Assembly: GCA_016200895.1 (NCBI GenBank)
Contig: JACQDX010000104.1
Span: 62,001 to 126,000, forward strand
Origin: Burkholderiales bacterium
GTDB taxonomy: Bacteria > Pseudomonadota > Gammaproteobacteria > Burkholderiales > Burkholderiaceae_D
Direction of reading: 5' to 3'
DNA length: 64,000 nt
Shown here: positions 33,419 to 42,562 of the stretch, piece by piece
Layout of the letters: each line of letters starts with the position of its first letter
Numbering within the stretch: position 1 is the first letter of the stretch
Position numbers and translations under genes: made by a program
The notes under the pieces: model-generated
Told to the model about the DNA's origin: nothing
Databases searched by the model: none
What the model saw: only the letters and a program-made list of their open reading frames with translations

Positions 33419-35110
33419 TTAACGGTTTTCCCAACCGCGATGTGCAGCTTGGGAATGACCCTGAGGGTCGCCAAACCAGCCGCCATGGCCCTGGCCTTGA
33501 TTGCCCTGGTCGCCTTGGCCGCCGCGGCTGCCAGACGAACGATTGCCGTCATCATCATCATCGTTTCCGCGACCGGACCGACTTGCCGTTTGATGACCAC
33601 GGCGTGCAGCCTCGGAATGACCTTGAGGGTCACCAAACCAGCCGCCATGACCTTGGCCCTGGCCATCGCGACCACCACCATCGCGGTTGCCGGATGAACG
33701 ATTGTCATCATCGTCATAGTCGTCTCCACGACCGGACTGGCTAGACGTTTGATGGCCGCGACGTGCAGCCTGCGAATGGCCTTCAGGGTCACCGAACCAG
33801 CCGCCATGCCCTTGACCCTGGTCATCGCGACCACCACGGTTACCGGATGAACGATTGTCATCGTCATCATAGCCCCCACGGTTGGAACGGGCGGTCGACT
33901 GATTGCCGCGGCGTGCAGCTTGCGAATGGCCTTCAGGGTCACCGAACCAGCCGCCATGGCCTCGCCCTTGTCCCTGATCATCGCGTCCGCCACGATTGCC
34001 GGATGAGCGATTATCATAACCGTCATCATAGTCCCCACGGTCAGAGCGAGCAGACGATTGGTTGCCACGGCGTGCAGCCTGGGAATGGCCTTCAGAGTCG
34101 CCAAACCAGCCTTGCCCCTGGCCTTGATGCCCACGACCCTGGCGGTAGTTATTATCGTCGTCATAATCGTCATCGTTACGGTTTGAGCGACCGCCAGTGG
34201 AACGTGAGTAATCGTCGCCCTGGTCGCGGCCGTAATATCCGCCGCGACCACGATTATCATCATCGCTGGTGAAGCGGCCATATTCGTCACGGTCGCGATT
34301 GCCGGATTGTGAAGCTGAACGTCCGCCATTGCGATTGTTATCGTATTGATCATCGTACTGCTGATTGGAAGCAGAGCGGCCATTTGAGGAGCCACGATCA
34401 CCATCATTGGTAAAGCGGCCTTGACCATCTCTGTTTTGTTGATTTGCCATGGTTTGATTCTCCTTGAAAGAATGATTGATAAAACCAGATACTTCGAGCG
34501 AACGGGGAATAGGGGGTTGCAAAAGATCAATCTCCCCTTGTGCCAAAAGTTCTTCCTTGCGCGATTGAAGGCGCTTTCCGAGTTCTGTCATATCTACTCC
34601 TGCACTGCGAGCCTTGGCGAAGATTCCGTCGTTCGCTTTCTCTTCTTCGCCAACATGATGTTTGATATATTCAGAAAGCACTTTTAGCTTTGCATCGTAA
34701 TACGCACTGTCTGCAGGCAAGGTAATCAACTGGGTAATGAGGACCTTGGCACCATCGTGCTCGACTTGCGCCTCGTCAAGCATGTCATCCTCAACACCAC
34801 TAGCCCTGCAGGCCGGGTAAAACAATTCTTCTTCAAGCTCGGCATGGATGATGAGTTCCATACATATTTGCTTGCTTAGCTTTTTTTTGTCTTCCAGATT
34901 CGCTGCTGCCTGATATTCCTGGAATAATTTCTCTACCTTGCGGTGATCTTCTTTTAAAAGAAGATCCGCATCCGATTGATTGCCTGAATTACCGTGGGCA
35001 ACAGTTGTCTTTAGTGCCGCAGATGGGCTACCGGCAGTGTTGGCAGAGCTACTTTTTGTCGTCTGGCTTGCTGCTTTAGTTGATAAAGCGCCAGTGGATT
35101 TTTTAGTCAT
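33419..35110 (-). CDS. Hemerythrin HHE domain fused to five KGG/GsiB-like stress repeats
   Basis: The protein has 563 residues. After a Ser/Thr/Ala-rich N-terminus comes a hemerythrin-like four-helix domain (~55-205) with metal-ligand patterns LKEDHRKVEKLF, HAELEEELFYPA, EHDGAKVLI and HHVGEEEK. The C-terminal ~340 residues are Gly/Asp/Arg/Asn-rich and contain five copies of a GGWFGDPEGHSQAARRG-like repeat about 50 residues apart, akin to KGG acidophilic stress repeats. The ATG at 35110 follows TGAGG. An internal ATG at 34450 has its own AAGGAGA site, so the repeat part may also be made alone. The acidic disordered tail suggests desiccation or osmotic protection. Confidence 0.82.
   Translation of the reverse strand: MTKKSTGALSTKAASQTTKSSSANTAGSPSAALKTTVAHGNSGNQSDADLLLKEDHRKVEKLFQEYQAAANLEDKKKLSKQICMELIIHAELEEELFYPACRASGVEDDMLDEAQVEHDGAKVLITQLITLPADSAYYDAKLKVLSEYIKHHVGEEEKANDGIFAKARSAGVDMTELGKRLQSRKEELLAQGEIDLLQPPIPRSLEVSGFINHSFKENQTMANQQNRDGQGRFTNDGDRGSSNGRSASNQQYDDQYDNNRNGGRSASQSGNRDRDEYGRFTSDDDNRGRGGYYGRDQGDDYSRSTGGRSNRNDDDYDDDNNYRQGRGHQGQGQGWFGDSEGHSQAARRGNQSSARSDRGDYDDGYDNRSSGNRGGRDDQGQGRGHGGWFGDPEGHSQAARRGNQSTARSNRGGYDDDDNRSSGNRGGRDDQGQGHGGWFGDPEGHSQAARRGHQTSSQSGRGDDYDDDDNRSSGNRDGGGRDGQGQGHGGWFGDPQGHSEAARRGHQTASRSGRGNDDDDDGNRSSGSRGGQGDQGNQGQGHGGWFGDPQGHSQAAHRGWENR
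33425..34140 (-). repeat. Five ~150-bp coding tandem repeats (GWFGD..GHSxAARRG)
   Basis: The repeated block encodes GWFGDSEGHSQAARRG and four near-identical versions separated by Asp/Gly/Ser/Arg-rich spacers of varying length. Nucleotide similarity between units is visible directly (CCAAACCAGCCGCCATG in several copies). Such arrays vary in copy number by slippage or recombination. Confidence 0.8.
34450..34461 (-). promoter_or_regulatory. Internal ribosome binding site and alternative start inside the hemerythrin/KGG gene
   Basis: On the minus strand the sequence AAGGAGA followed by ATCAAACC and ATG (34450) forms a near-ideal initiation site in the frame of the long gene. It would yield a separate 343-residue repeat protein starting MANQQNRDGQGRF. 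Confidence 0.65.
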
Positions 35111-35334
35111 GAATTGCCTCAATTAATAAGAACTGAAAAATGTGAAACGTAAATTTGTGCTTCGCTTTCACAATTAATTTACAGAAATTTAAATGTTCGC
35201 CGATGAATAAATGGAACACTGATGCAACTACTACCAAAGGAACTACCAAAGGAGCGAGATAACGAATAACAAGAGCAAAAACGGCAAAGCAATTCTTCGT
35301 TTTTTACAGCCAGTAGCAACGAATATTGACCGCC

Positions 35335-35601
35335 TTATTGATTGTTGTCTTCGTCGTCTTCGTCACCCAAAGGAACGGTAGACTGGCTTCCAGCATCATC
35401 AAGACCATTGTTTTCAAGATTATTTCCGTCACCGGTTTTCTTTTGTTTTTTGACTGTAATTTTTTCTGGTTGTTGCTGATCATCACCTTCGGCGATATCG
35501 CGCTCTGATGCGTCAAACCTGTCAGGGGCACTGTTACCTGTGGAACCGCTATTTTGAGGTTGGGAAGTTGCGTCAACGACTGAGGTAGTGGTATTGGCCA
35601 T
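35335..35601 (-). CDS. Small acidic hydrophilic protein of unknown function
   Basis: The protein has 88 residues, rich in Asp, Glu, Gln, Asn and Ser, with a short basic stretch (KITVKKQKK) and an acidic end (GDEDDEDNNQ). There are no hydrophobic segments, so it is probably disordered. AAAGAGA lies just before the ATG. Its position in the KGG/stress island and its composition suggest a small stress-induced protein. No family is recognised. The overlapping frame at 35304-35615 lacks a ribosome site. Confidence 0.6.
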   Translation of the reverse strand: MANTTTSVVDATSQPQNSGSTGNSAPDRFDASERDIAEGDDQQQPEKITVKKQKKTGDGNNLENNGLDDAGSQSTVPLGDEDDEDNNQ

Positions 35602-35710
35602 GATGTCTCTTTCAAAAAAATTACCGTTAGAAAAATTGTCTGGTTAAGGCACCCATAGTAAAGGTGCCTGGCCGTACGTACTTGGAGTGCCCGTCGTTAG
35701 TTACTGGCAA

Positions 35711-35947
35711 TTAGCGATTGTCAGAACTGGAACCGGAGCCTGATTTAGAACCAGACGAACCGGAAGAAGATTTAGAATCGCTACGGTCAGAACCGCCAGC
35801 AGATTTACTGCTGCCGGAGCCGCCGCCATCATTTTTATGGCTTTGCTGACCTGCTTTAACATGCTGTTCATGCGTGCCACCTTGTGTACCAGTAGAGCTG
35901 GCGGATTTGGAAGAACCTTGTTTGTTGCTATTGGGATTGGTAGGCAT
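35711..35947 (-). CDS. Small KGG-like stress protein, Ser/Gly-rich
   Basis: The protein has 78 residues. GGTHEQHVKAGQQSHKND resembles one stress-induced KGG repeat. The remainder is Ser/Gly/Lys/Asp low-complexity sequence ending SGSGSSSDNR. The ATG at 35947 (MPTNPN) is used because AGGAG lies seven bases upstream; the longer frame to 36043 is not supported. It is probably an intrinsically disordered general-stress protein like its neighbours. Confidence 0.65.
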   Translation of the reverse strand: MPTNPNSNKQGSSKSASSTGTQGGTHEQHVKAGQQSHKNDGGGSGSSKSAGGSDRSDSKSSSGSSGSKSGSGSSSDNR

Positions 35948-36361
35948 AGTCATACTCCTGATAATTAAGATCCGCTGAATGCCGCGGTCACATTTCACTA
36001 ATCGGCTGATCAGTGACGTAATCTTAATAACAACATCGATCATTTTCAGTCGGAATAATCGAATTCGATTTGTAGGAAATTGCGCTATGCTTTTGAACGT
36101 AAAAGCTCACTTCTCAGTAAGCATCAATTCAATGTTTTGCTATGAACGGTGATTAAAACTGCTGACAGATACCCTGAAATAAAGCGGAAATTCTTGATAG
36201 CTTCTGCAAAAAAAACCACTATTGTTCTGACGAATTTTGGTTATCTTTTCCTACGCTGGTCCTACTCCTTTATTGGTGAATTTTTATTATCCTTTTTATT
36301 CAAGCGTTTGCTTACATGCTTGGATAATTAGAGTTATTACTATTTCGTAAAAGGAAAATCC

Positions 36362-37360
36362 ATGAACACTCCTGCTAATACCCACGACGATGGCTCAGCT
36401 ACCGCAGCCACCACAGAGAAGCAAAAAGAGATCCAGCAGCAACAAGACATGAAGGAAAAGGGAAAGCCGAAGAAAGAAGAAAAAAAAGCAGTACAAACCG
36501 CGCAGGAACAACCCGCGCCGCCTCTGCCCGATCAGCATCTGCAAAAACCTGGCGTAGAAACTGACATGGAATTGCAGCCCCGGTTCCTGGCGCAAACCTA
36601 TAAAGGCAGTCAAAAATTGAAAGGCATGGTGGCGCTTATTACCGGCGGTGATTCAGGCATAGGGCGGGCAGTTGCAGTGCTGTTTGCCAGGGAAGGTGCC
36701 GATGTTGCCATTGTGTATTTGAGCCCGGAAGAAAAACCGGACGCAGAAAAAACGCAGATGCATGTCAATGAGGAAGGTCAACAATGCATGCTCATCCAGG
36801 GTGACGTGAAAGACCCGGTTTTTTGCAAGAAAGCAGTTGAAGATGTCGTCAAGAAATTCCGGAAAATCAATATCCTTGTCAATAACGCAGCCTTTCAGGA
36901 GCATGCCGGTTCGTTGCTGGACTTGACAGAAGAGCGGTTTGACGAAACTATGAAGACCAATATCTACGGTTATTTCCATATGGCGAAAGCAGTATTGCCC
37001 CTTTTAAAAAAAGGAGACTGCATCATCAATACTGGCTCCACTACCGGCTTAAACGGTAGTAAAGAATTACTCGATTACTCCGCGACCAAAGGGGCTATAC
37101 ATGCGTTTACCAAATCTCTTGCATTGAATCTTCTGGACAAGGGCATACGCGTGAATGCCGTCGCTCCTGGCCCTGTGTGGACGCCATTGAATCCAGCAGA
37201 CAAGACGTCGGAAGATATTAAAGAGTTTGGTAAAAATACTGATATGCACCGGCCAGCACAACCAGAAGAATTATCTCCCGCTTATGTTTTTTTAGCAGCG
37301 CCATGCTGCTCAAGCTATATTTCGGGGGTGGTGTTGCCTGTGACTGGTAGTGTGGGGTAA
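36362..37360 (+). CDS. SDR-family oxidoreductase, general-stress (YhdF/YghA) type
   Basis: The protein has 332 residues. A charged Lys/Gln/Glu-rich leader (~60 residues) precedes a classical short-chain dehydrogenase: ALITGGDSGIGRAVAVLFAREGADVAI cofactor motif, NILVNNAA, catalytic Ser in INTGSTTG and the YSATKGA motif, then NAVAPGPVWTPL and YISGVVLPVTGS at the end. The long leader and the DMELQP linker match the subfamily known as general stress protein 39. An AAGGAAA site precedes the ATG. It lies in the stress island with KGG proteins; a broken paralogue lies at 41829. Confidence 0.88.
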   Translation: MNTPANTHDDGSATAATTEKQKEIQQQQDMKEKGKPKKEEKKAVQTAQEQPAPPLPDQHLQKPGVETDMELQPRFLAQTYKGSQKLKGMVALITGGDSGIGRAVAVLFAREGADVAIVYLSPEEKPDAEKTQMHVNEEGQQCMLIQGDVKDPVFCKKAVEDVVKKFRKINILVNNAAFQEHAGSLLDLTEERFDETMKTNIYGYFHMAKAVLPLLKKGDCIINTGSTTGLNGSKELLDYSATKGAIHAFTKSLALNLLDKGIRVNAVAPGPVWTPLNPADKTSEDIKEFGKNTDMHRPAQPEELSPAYVFLAAPCCSSYISGVVLPVTGSVG

Positions 37361-37438
37361 GGATAGCAAACGAAAGTGGCTTGAGTTAAAAGTCGATATC
37401 CGCACAAAGTTTGGACATAAATGCCAAAGGAACTTATC

Positions 37439-37612
37439 ATGATTAATCAACAAAATCCTGGACCACAAGATCCATCGAGAGTGAATGTCAGTGTGCAATG
37501 GGATGTAGATTACTGGACAAAGAAATTTAATTGCACGAGAGAACAATTGGTCAAGGCCGTGCAGAAAGTTGGTACTAGTGCAAATGCAGTAGAAAGACAT
37601 TTCCAGCATTAA
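37439..37612 (+). CDS. DUF3606 small protein
   Basis: The protein has 57 residues. The family core PSRVNVSVQWDVDYWTKKFNCTREQLVKAVQKVGTSANAVERH is complete. Function is unknown. Family members are often encoded next to stress genes. ATG 37439 has AAGGAA six bases upstream. The alternative ATG at 37421 would add MPKELI. A terminator follows at 37636. Confidence 0.8.
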   Translation: MINQQNPGPQDPSRVNVSVQWDVDYWTKKFNCTREQLVKAVQKVGTSANAVERHFQH

Positions 37613-37635
37613 TTGCAGACACGCACTACATCGAT

Positions 37636-37669
37636 TTATTGCCCTTATCAAAGAGGGCAATAATTTTTT
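37636..37669 (+). terminator. Rho-independent terminator after the DUF3606 gene
   Basis: A 10-bp perfect stem (TTATTGCCCT with AGGGCAATAA), an 8-base loop, then six T. Confidence 0.9.
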
Positions 37670-38153
37670 GATCGTTAAACGATGACGTTGTTGGCTGTGA
37701 AGCCGATATCTTTTAATGTAATTGCGAGGCAGATGGCCTTAGTCCGGTTTGATAATTCACATTGAATGACTCGGTATCAGCCAGTTGATCGTACGCATCA
37801 TAAAAATGATTTTGGAAGTGGCATACGAGGTATGCTGCTTTTTTTTTACGCCTTGTAGGAGTAATTCCAGTCCTGGGGGAAATCGGCAACTGTATAGCCA
37901 CGTCGCAAAATTTTTTCGAGGACAACGCATTCGAATTTTGTTGGGCTATGGACGCTCTTGAATGGGTGCTGGTCAGATAAGTATGTGTGATACAGATTCT
38001 CCTAATTTGCATGGTGCGAATAGGTAGCAATTATCCAGTCATGCAAAGCCGCCCTGAATCAGTTGAGATGCTGTATGGACGTAAAAATGGGATTACGCAA
38101 AAAGAAGGGCCAGATGGCCCTTAAACTGGACACTTCAGGATATGAACTGAATT
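37670..38153. other. Gene-free AT-rich stretch
   Basis: A 105-codon minus-strand frame (37713-38030) has no ribosome site and no recognisable motif. I see nothing else here. Confidence 0.4.
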
Positions 38154-38711
38154 CTATTTATCAAGCTTCGCTTTCATATCCTCCGACATTTTCAGATGAT
38201 GCTCCAGTGACGGCAATGTCTTGGTCGCAAACGCCTTCACATCGGGATCTTGAGCAGATGTTGAAGCCTTTTTAAACAGCGCTACAGCGTCTTTATGAGC
38301 CGCGACGCCAATGTCAGTGGCGTATTGACGTTCGTATTTTTGACCTTCGAGGACAGAAAGTTTTTTGATTGTCGTTTCTTGCTTCGCATCAGGTTTATCT
38401 GGAATATCGACTTTTTTACTGCTTGCCAGTTGTTTTAATTCGTCCGCTACCTTGGTGTGGTCAGTCACCATCTGATCAGCAAATTCCTTGACTTGTGCGG
38501 TAGATGCTTTACGTGCTGCATCCTTGCTGGCCGTAATTTCTGTTGCGCCTGCATGAGCAGCCGCTACCATGAACTGCTTGTCAGCCGCGCTGACTGAAGC
38601 GGGCGTGTCTGCAGCATATGCAGACAGTGAAAATGCTGCTATCACAGCAGTTGCGGCAACGGCCTTGCCTGTGCAAAGAACAGAGTGGTCAAAAATCGTT
38701 GTGAGTTTCAT
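38154..38711 (-). CDS. DUF4142 exported protein
   Basis: The protein has 185 residues. The signal peptide runs to about residue 34 (VAATAVIAAFSLSAYA then ADTPA). The mature part is a helical DUF4142 domain (ADKQFMVAAAHAGATEITASKDAARKASTAQVKEFADQMVTDHTKVADELKQLA). The family is a ferritin-like bundle of unknown function in the periplasm, frequent near stress genes. GGAGG lies seven bases before the ATG. Confidence 0.88.
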   Translation of the reverse strand: MKLTTIFDHSVLCTGKAVAATAVIAAFSLSAYAADTPASVSAADKQFMVAAAHAGATEITASKDAARKASTAQVKEFADQMVTDHTKVADELKQLASSKKVDIPDKPDAKQETTIKKLSVLEGQKYERQYATDIGVAAHKDAVALFKKASTSAQDPDVKAFATKTLPSLEHHLKMSEDMKAKLDK

Positions 38712-39275
38712 TTGGTACCTCCGTTAGTAGGGGTTTGATTTTATTAAAAACTGGACATTTATTTTGTGCGATAACGTACAAAGCATGGCAGACAAGTCCT
38801 GGTGATTTTGCGTAATTTTGAAAGACAATGTTCGATCGATGCAGTATCTGGGCAACATCAATTGCCTGTGTGTTGGGCCAGATGCTGGGTTTGTGGTACG
38901 TATTTCCGCTGAGCGCATGGCGCAATTCCAATATAGCTGAGATAAGAGGAAGGAAATGACTATCGATTTGCCTGTCTTATACAGTTTCCTCCAATGGCCC
39001 GCCATGATGGTGATTGTGCTTGCATCATGATACTTGGCGTCACGATCTGAAAGAAAACCTAAGGCAGGGTTTTGGATATTCTTGCCAAGCAATTTGCTCT
39101 GGATTATCTGGGGATGGACGGACCATGCATATGCTTTGATCAGCTTGCAGGTTTTTCTGGCGGCCATGAATATTCGTGGCGTTATGGAAAACGAAAACAG
39201 TTAACGGTCGTCATGATTTGGATGCGTCATTACCAGCAAGCTGATATGCAAATTGCCTCGGCGATTGCAAATCTT
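38712..39275. other. Gene-free stretch between DUF4142 and the 39.3 kb gene
   Basis: The frames here (for example minus 38724-39167, plus 39072-39296) show no motif, biased codon use or ribosome site. It probably contains the promoter of the DUF4142 gene. Confidence 0.4.
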
Positions 39276-39776
39276 TCAGTGATCGTCATGGGCTGACTCT
39301 CGTTGTGATGCCTTGCATGTTTCAACACCTTTTTGAGTCAGGAAAATGTTACCTGATTTTAATTCTATCAAACCATCATTCACCATCTTTTCCAGGCCAG
39401 GCCGGAATGATTTATTTTGGCGTGGTGTCCACATCAGCGTATGGTGTAAATACAGGGTATGAATGTCCAGGCCTTCTTCAGCCTTAACCCCTCTACTTAG
39501 AAACCAGTCCAAGATTGTGCTTTTAATAAAATCGTTTACTGGGGGATAAATTTGATCAAACCCTGCTTTTGTAAGTACATATTTTTGATCCTGTCGTTTC
39601 AGGACATGGTCATCTACCAATTCATCAAGCGCTGCTTCCACCGATGCTTGTTGAATGGGGTCCCAGAAGATAATGCGGGAGTGAAATAACGCATTCAGAT
39701 TGAGAGGCTGACCAACAACCGTATTATCTTTTGCCAGAAAATCCAGAGTCCCTTTTTTTGCAAAAGTGGTGGACAT
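39276..39776 (-). CDS. Hypothetical protein with probable winged-helix segments
   Basis: The protein has 166 residues. The second ~60 residues read like a winged helix (QASVEAALDELVDDHVLKRQDQKYVLTKAGFDQIYP) and a second similar unit ends the protein (GLEKMVNDGLIELKSGNIFLTQKGVET). Two wHTH-like units suggest nucleic acid binding or a regulator. No family is recognised. I use ATG 39776, with GAAAGG upstream, over the TTG at 39791. It is AT-richer than the core genes. It stands alone between gene-poor stretches. Confidence 0.55.
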   Translation of the reverse strand: MSTTFAKKGTLDFLAKDNTVVGQPLNLNALFHSRIIFWDPIQQASVEAALDELVDDHVLKRQDQKYVLTKAGFDQIYPPVNDFIKSTILDWFLSRGVKAEEGLDIHTLYLHHTLMWTPRQNKSFRPGLEKMVNDGLIELKSGNIFLTQKGVETCKASQRESAHDDH

Positions 39777-40066
39777 GGAATAGCCTTTCAAATATCCGAA
39801 CTTAGTATGAATTTTTTGTACATTCTAGGTCGAAAATTTAAAATGAACTTGAGGAAATTAACAGAGATTTTATAAGAAAGATATTTATTGTGCAATGTGA
39901 AAATATCAACAACTCGCTCCAGGAAGGCACGGACCTTCGATTGTTTCCAAAGGAAAATTTCTGGTATCTGCTATGTTATTTTTAGCTTATTATTGGTCAC
40001 GCAGGTTATTCATTTTCATCACTGTATTTGAATTACTGAATTAAAAAAGCAGATAAAATTTTACCA

Positions 40067-40978
40067 CTAGGGTACTCCCAAGACTCGTAACAAAGGCGGC
40101 ACCTCGGCGCTCATATCCCTTGCCAGGTAACCTAACGGCCCATGTTGCAATGACAGTTGTTCACCCGCTAAGGCATGCAATGCAACTCCCCAGGCAGCAG
40201 CCTGTTCAAGGGCGGCACCACGGGCAGCAAGACCTGCAATCAAGCCCGCCAGCACGTCGCCAGACCCAGAGGTGGCAAGACCTGTGTTACCACCTCTGTG
40301 TCGCCACAACTGGCCATCTGGACTAGCTATAAAGGTGGTACTTCCCTTCAGCGCAACAATGGCATTCCAGTTTATCGCCGCCCGGCGTGCAGCTTGCTCT
40401 GGTTCTGCTTCTATTTCCGATTTGTTACTACCTGTGAGATACGCCATTTCTCCAGCATGTGGTGTCAGGATGACCTGAGCATTGGAATGCCAGGTACTGT
40501 GCGTATCATCAGTTGGCGTTTCCAGGCGAACGACATTCATTGCGGCAGCATCCAGGATGACTGCTTTATCTACGCAGTTGGCAATGATTTTACGGGTAAG
40601 CGCGGAGGTGGCGCTTTCATCCTGCATGCCTGGGCCGATCAATATTGCGCTGGCGCAATCGCATGCTGCCTGAAGTATCTCGTCTTGTGCAATCAATCCC
40701 CCCTTATTGGTTTCCTGTAGTCCAATTACCCTTGCTTCTGGTAATGCTACCCCAAGGGCCACGGCTACACTTGCCGCCGTGACGATGGTGAGCTTGCCTG
40801 CACCCGCACGTAATGCAGCCGTGGCTGACAACAATACAGCACCCGGCATTTCCCTCGCTCCTGCAACAATTAGGATATGGCCTCGAGCTTCTTTGTCGTC
40901 CTTGCAATCCGGCATAGGAAGCGGCCAGTTACGCAGAACGTGTGAGGTAATATCAGTGTCATCAGCGGTGGTATTCAT
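40067..40978 (-). CDS. nnrD: ADP/ATP-dependent NAD(P)H-hydrate dehydratase
   Basis: The protein has 303 residues and repairs hydrated NADH/NADPH by dehydration with ATP or ADP. It is a ribokinase-like YjeF C-terminal domain: HILIVAGAREMPGAVLLSATAALRAGAGKLTIVT near the start, LTPHAGEMAYL in the middle, and the anion-hole/catalytic GGNTGLATSGSGDVLAGLIAGL near the end. No epimerase (NnrE) domain is fused. The ATG at 40978 lies one base after the stop of the upstream histidine phosphatase, so the pair is coupled. Confidence 0.88.
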   Translation of the reverse strand: MNTTADDTDITSHVLRNWPLPMPDCKDDKEARGHILIVAGAREMPGAVLLSATAALRAGAGKLTIVTAASVAVALGVALPEARVIGLQETNKGGLIAQDEILQAACDCASAILIGPGMQDESATSALTRKIIANCVDKAVILDAAAMNVVRLETPTDDTHSTWHSNAQVILTPHAGEMAYLTGSNKSEIEAEPEQAARRAAINWNAIVALKGSTTFIASPDGQLWRHRGGNTGLATSGSGDVLAGLIAGLAARGAALEQAAAWGVALHALAGEQLSLQHGPLGYLARDMSAEVPPLLRVLGVP

Positions 40979-40979
40979 G

Positions 40980-41747
40980 TCAGGCTTTTGGTGCAACAGG
41001 CACATCAGGATTGCTTGTGACAGGTGTACCAGTCTCTATGAGTGGGGCTACGAAATTTGCCTGCACCAGGACCAGTTTTCCATTTTTACCCGCTGCTGTA
41101 TCAAAGCGATATTCCGTGATGCCGCAATTGGGTACATCACCACCACGGTCAATGGTTAGAATCGCTTCCTCGTCCATACGTTCCATCAGATAGCGAAAAC
41201 AATTGACAATGACCTGGTGTGCGACGATCAGCACACGCTCTTTTCTGTACTCACGGGAAATGGTGTCCAGCACGCTGCGCAAGCGCAGAATGACATCGCA
41301 CCAGCTTTCTCCGCCCGGTGGCCGGAAATAGAATTTTCCGACATGTGCCCGCTGTTCTGCCAGCTCAGGATATTGTTGGTGTATGCCTAGTGGCGTCAGG
41401 CGGTCAAGTATGCCAAATTCTTTTTCTCGGAGGCGTTCGTCGGCTTGCAGTGCAAGCACATCGTACTTGCTCAGACGGTCAATGACAAAGTTGGCGGTAG
41501 CGCGCGCACGGATGTAAGGCGAATACAACACCACATTGGGCTGTTCATCGGCAGGCAAGGCTGCAAACCACATGCTCATCGCATCAGACTGACGTTCACC
41601 AAGTTCGGATAAAGGCACATCAACATCGCGTGCCGCAATATCGATGCGTAAGCGGGATTCTGCTTCGGCTGCATCTCTGGCGACGTTGCCTGCACTTTGC
41701 CCGTGCCTGACCAGCCATATTTTCTGAGGCCATTTTTGTTCCATCAT
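40980..41747 (-). CDS. Histidine phosphatase family protein (phosphoglycerate mutase-like)
   Basis: The protein has 255 residues. The catalytic RHG motif is in IWLVRHGQSAGN. SPYIRARATANFV and LREKEFGILD follow, with the second active-site His in VLIVAHQVIVNCFRYL. The substrate class (sugar phosphate, nucleotide or cofactor) cannot be set from sequence. AGGAG precedes two adjacent ATGs (41747, 41744). Coupling to nnrD hints at a role in nucleotide-cofactor damage repair, which is inference. Confidence 0.87.
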   Translation of the reverse strand: MMEQKWPQKIWLVRHGQSAGNVARDAAEAESRLRIDIAARDVDVPLSELGERQSDAMSMWFAALPADEQPNVVLYSPYIRARATANFVIDRLSKYDVLALQADERLREKEFGILDRLTPLGIHQQYPELAEQRAHVGKFYFRPPGGESWCDVILRLRSVLDTISREYRKERVLIVAHQVIVNCFRYLMERMDEEAILTIDRGGDVPNCGITEYRFDTAAGKNGKLVLVQANFVAPLIETGTPVTSNPDVPVAPKA

Positions 41748-41828
41748 TGCTCTCCTTTAGCCGTCAGATCAAATCCACTTCATCTGGTCGGTGCACGCTA
41801 AAGTTAATGTGCATTAACTGCTTTTTTT

Positions 41829-42152
41829 TTATGGGCCACCATAGCCACCGGCTGCTCCAAATACCTGACCTGTTGCATAACCTGATTCGGTGGATGCCAG
41901 AAGAATGGTAGACACCTGCAAGTTCTGCATGCTGGCCTGGACGGCCCAGCGGCGTGTCCTTGCCAAATTCCGGCAGCTTTCCTGGTGGTTGCCACCCGTG
42001 ACTTGTAAGGGGGTCCAGAACGAACCAGGTGCGACGGTATTGACCCGAATGCCTTTTTTAGCCGACTGCTTGGCCAGTCCTTTTGTAAAGATCATGATGG
42101 TGCCTTTGGTAGAAATGACTGAAGGGAAGATACCTGTTGCCATACCACCCAT
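41829..42152 (-). pseudogene. SDR oxidoreductase remnant (stress-type paralogue), truncated and frameshifted
   Basis: The minus strand reads STKGTIMIFTKGLAKQSAKKGIRVNTVAPGSFWTPLQVTGG, then needs one frame for PEFGKDTPLGRPGQHAEL and returns to the first frame for ILLASTESGYATGQVFGAAGGYGGP. These are the second halves of a YhdF/YghA-type SDR. The cofactor-binding N-terminus is missing and two frameshifts are present. It is related to the intact gene at 36362. Confidence 0.8.
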
Positions 42153-42562
42153 CAGTATTCTGCGTCATTTATCATGACTGTTATCTTTCATTTTCACTTC
42201 CTTCCAATTGGAAAAAATCAGAATACGAGTGCAAACTGAATTGGCGGAATCAAATCAAAGCATCGGGTTGAGCATTACAATGCTAAATACAAAAACCTAT
42301 CTGGAAAAGAGGGAGCTCGTAGGAAAACTAGCAATGTATTTGTAGGAGCACTGTTAAAATTCTGCTCTTCTCAATATTTGTGACAGATTCTGCGATGAGT
42401 CAGAGAAATACGGATGTAAGGTATAGAGATGGAATCACGGATATTCCCAAGTTGTTTCAATTAAAAATGGACTCTTTTGGAAAATCTTATGTTCTTTGAT
42501 ATTTGGCCTCAATTAATGTGACAAATTCGCAGCAATCAATGTTTTTTTCTGTCAATTTTCCT
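42153..42562. other. Gene-free stretch
   Basis: I see no coding frame with support. Short AT-rich segments may hold a promoter, but none is clear. Confidence 0.4.

Noticed and set aside
36149..36331. 60-codon plus-strand frame between the KGG-like gene and the SDR gene
   Set aside because: GTG start without a ribosome site, in an AT-rich promoter region; hydrophobic content follows from base composition.
37713..38030. 105-codon minus-strand frame
   Set aside because: No ribosome site, no domain and no codon bias; left as a gene-free stretch.
38724..39167. 147-codon minus-strand frame upstream of DUF4142
   Set aside because: No motif or start signal; composition looks non-coding.
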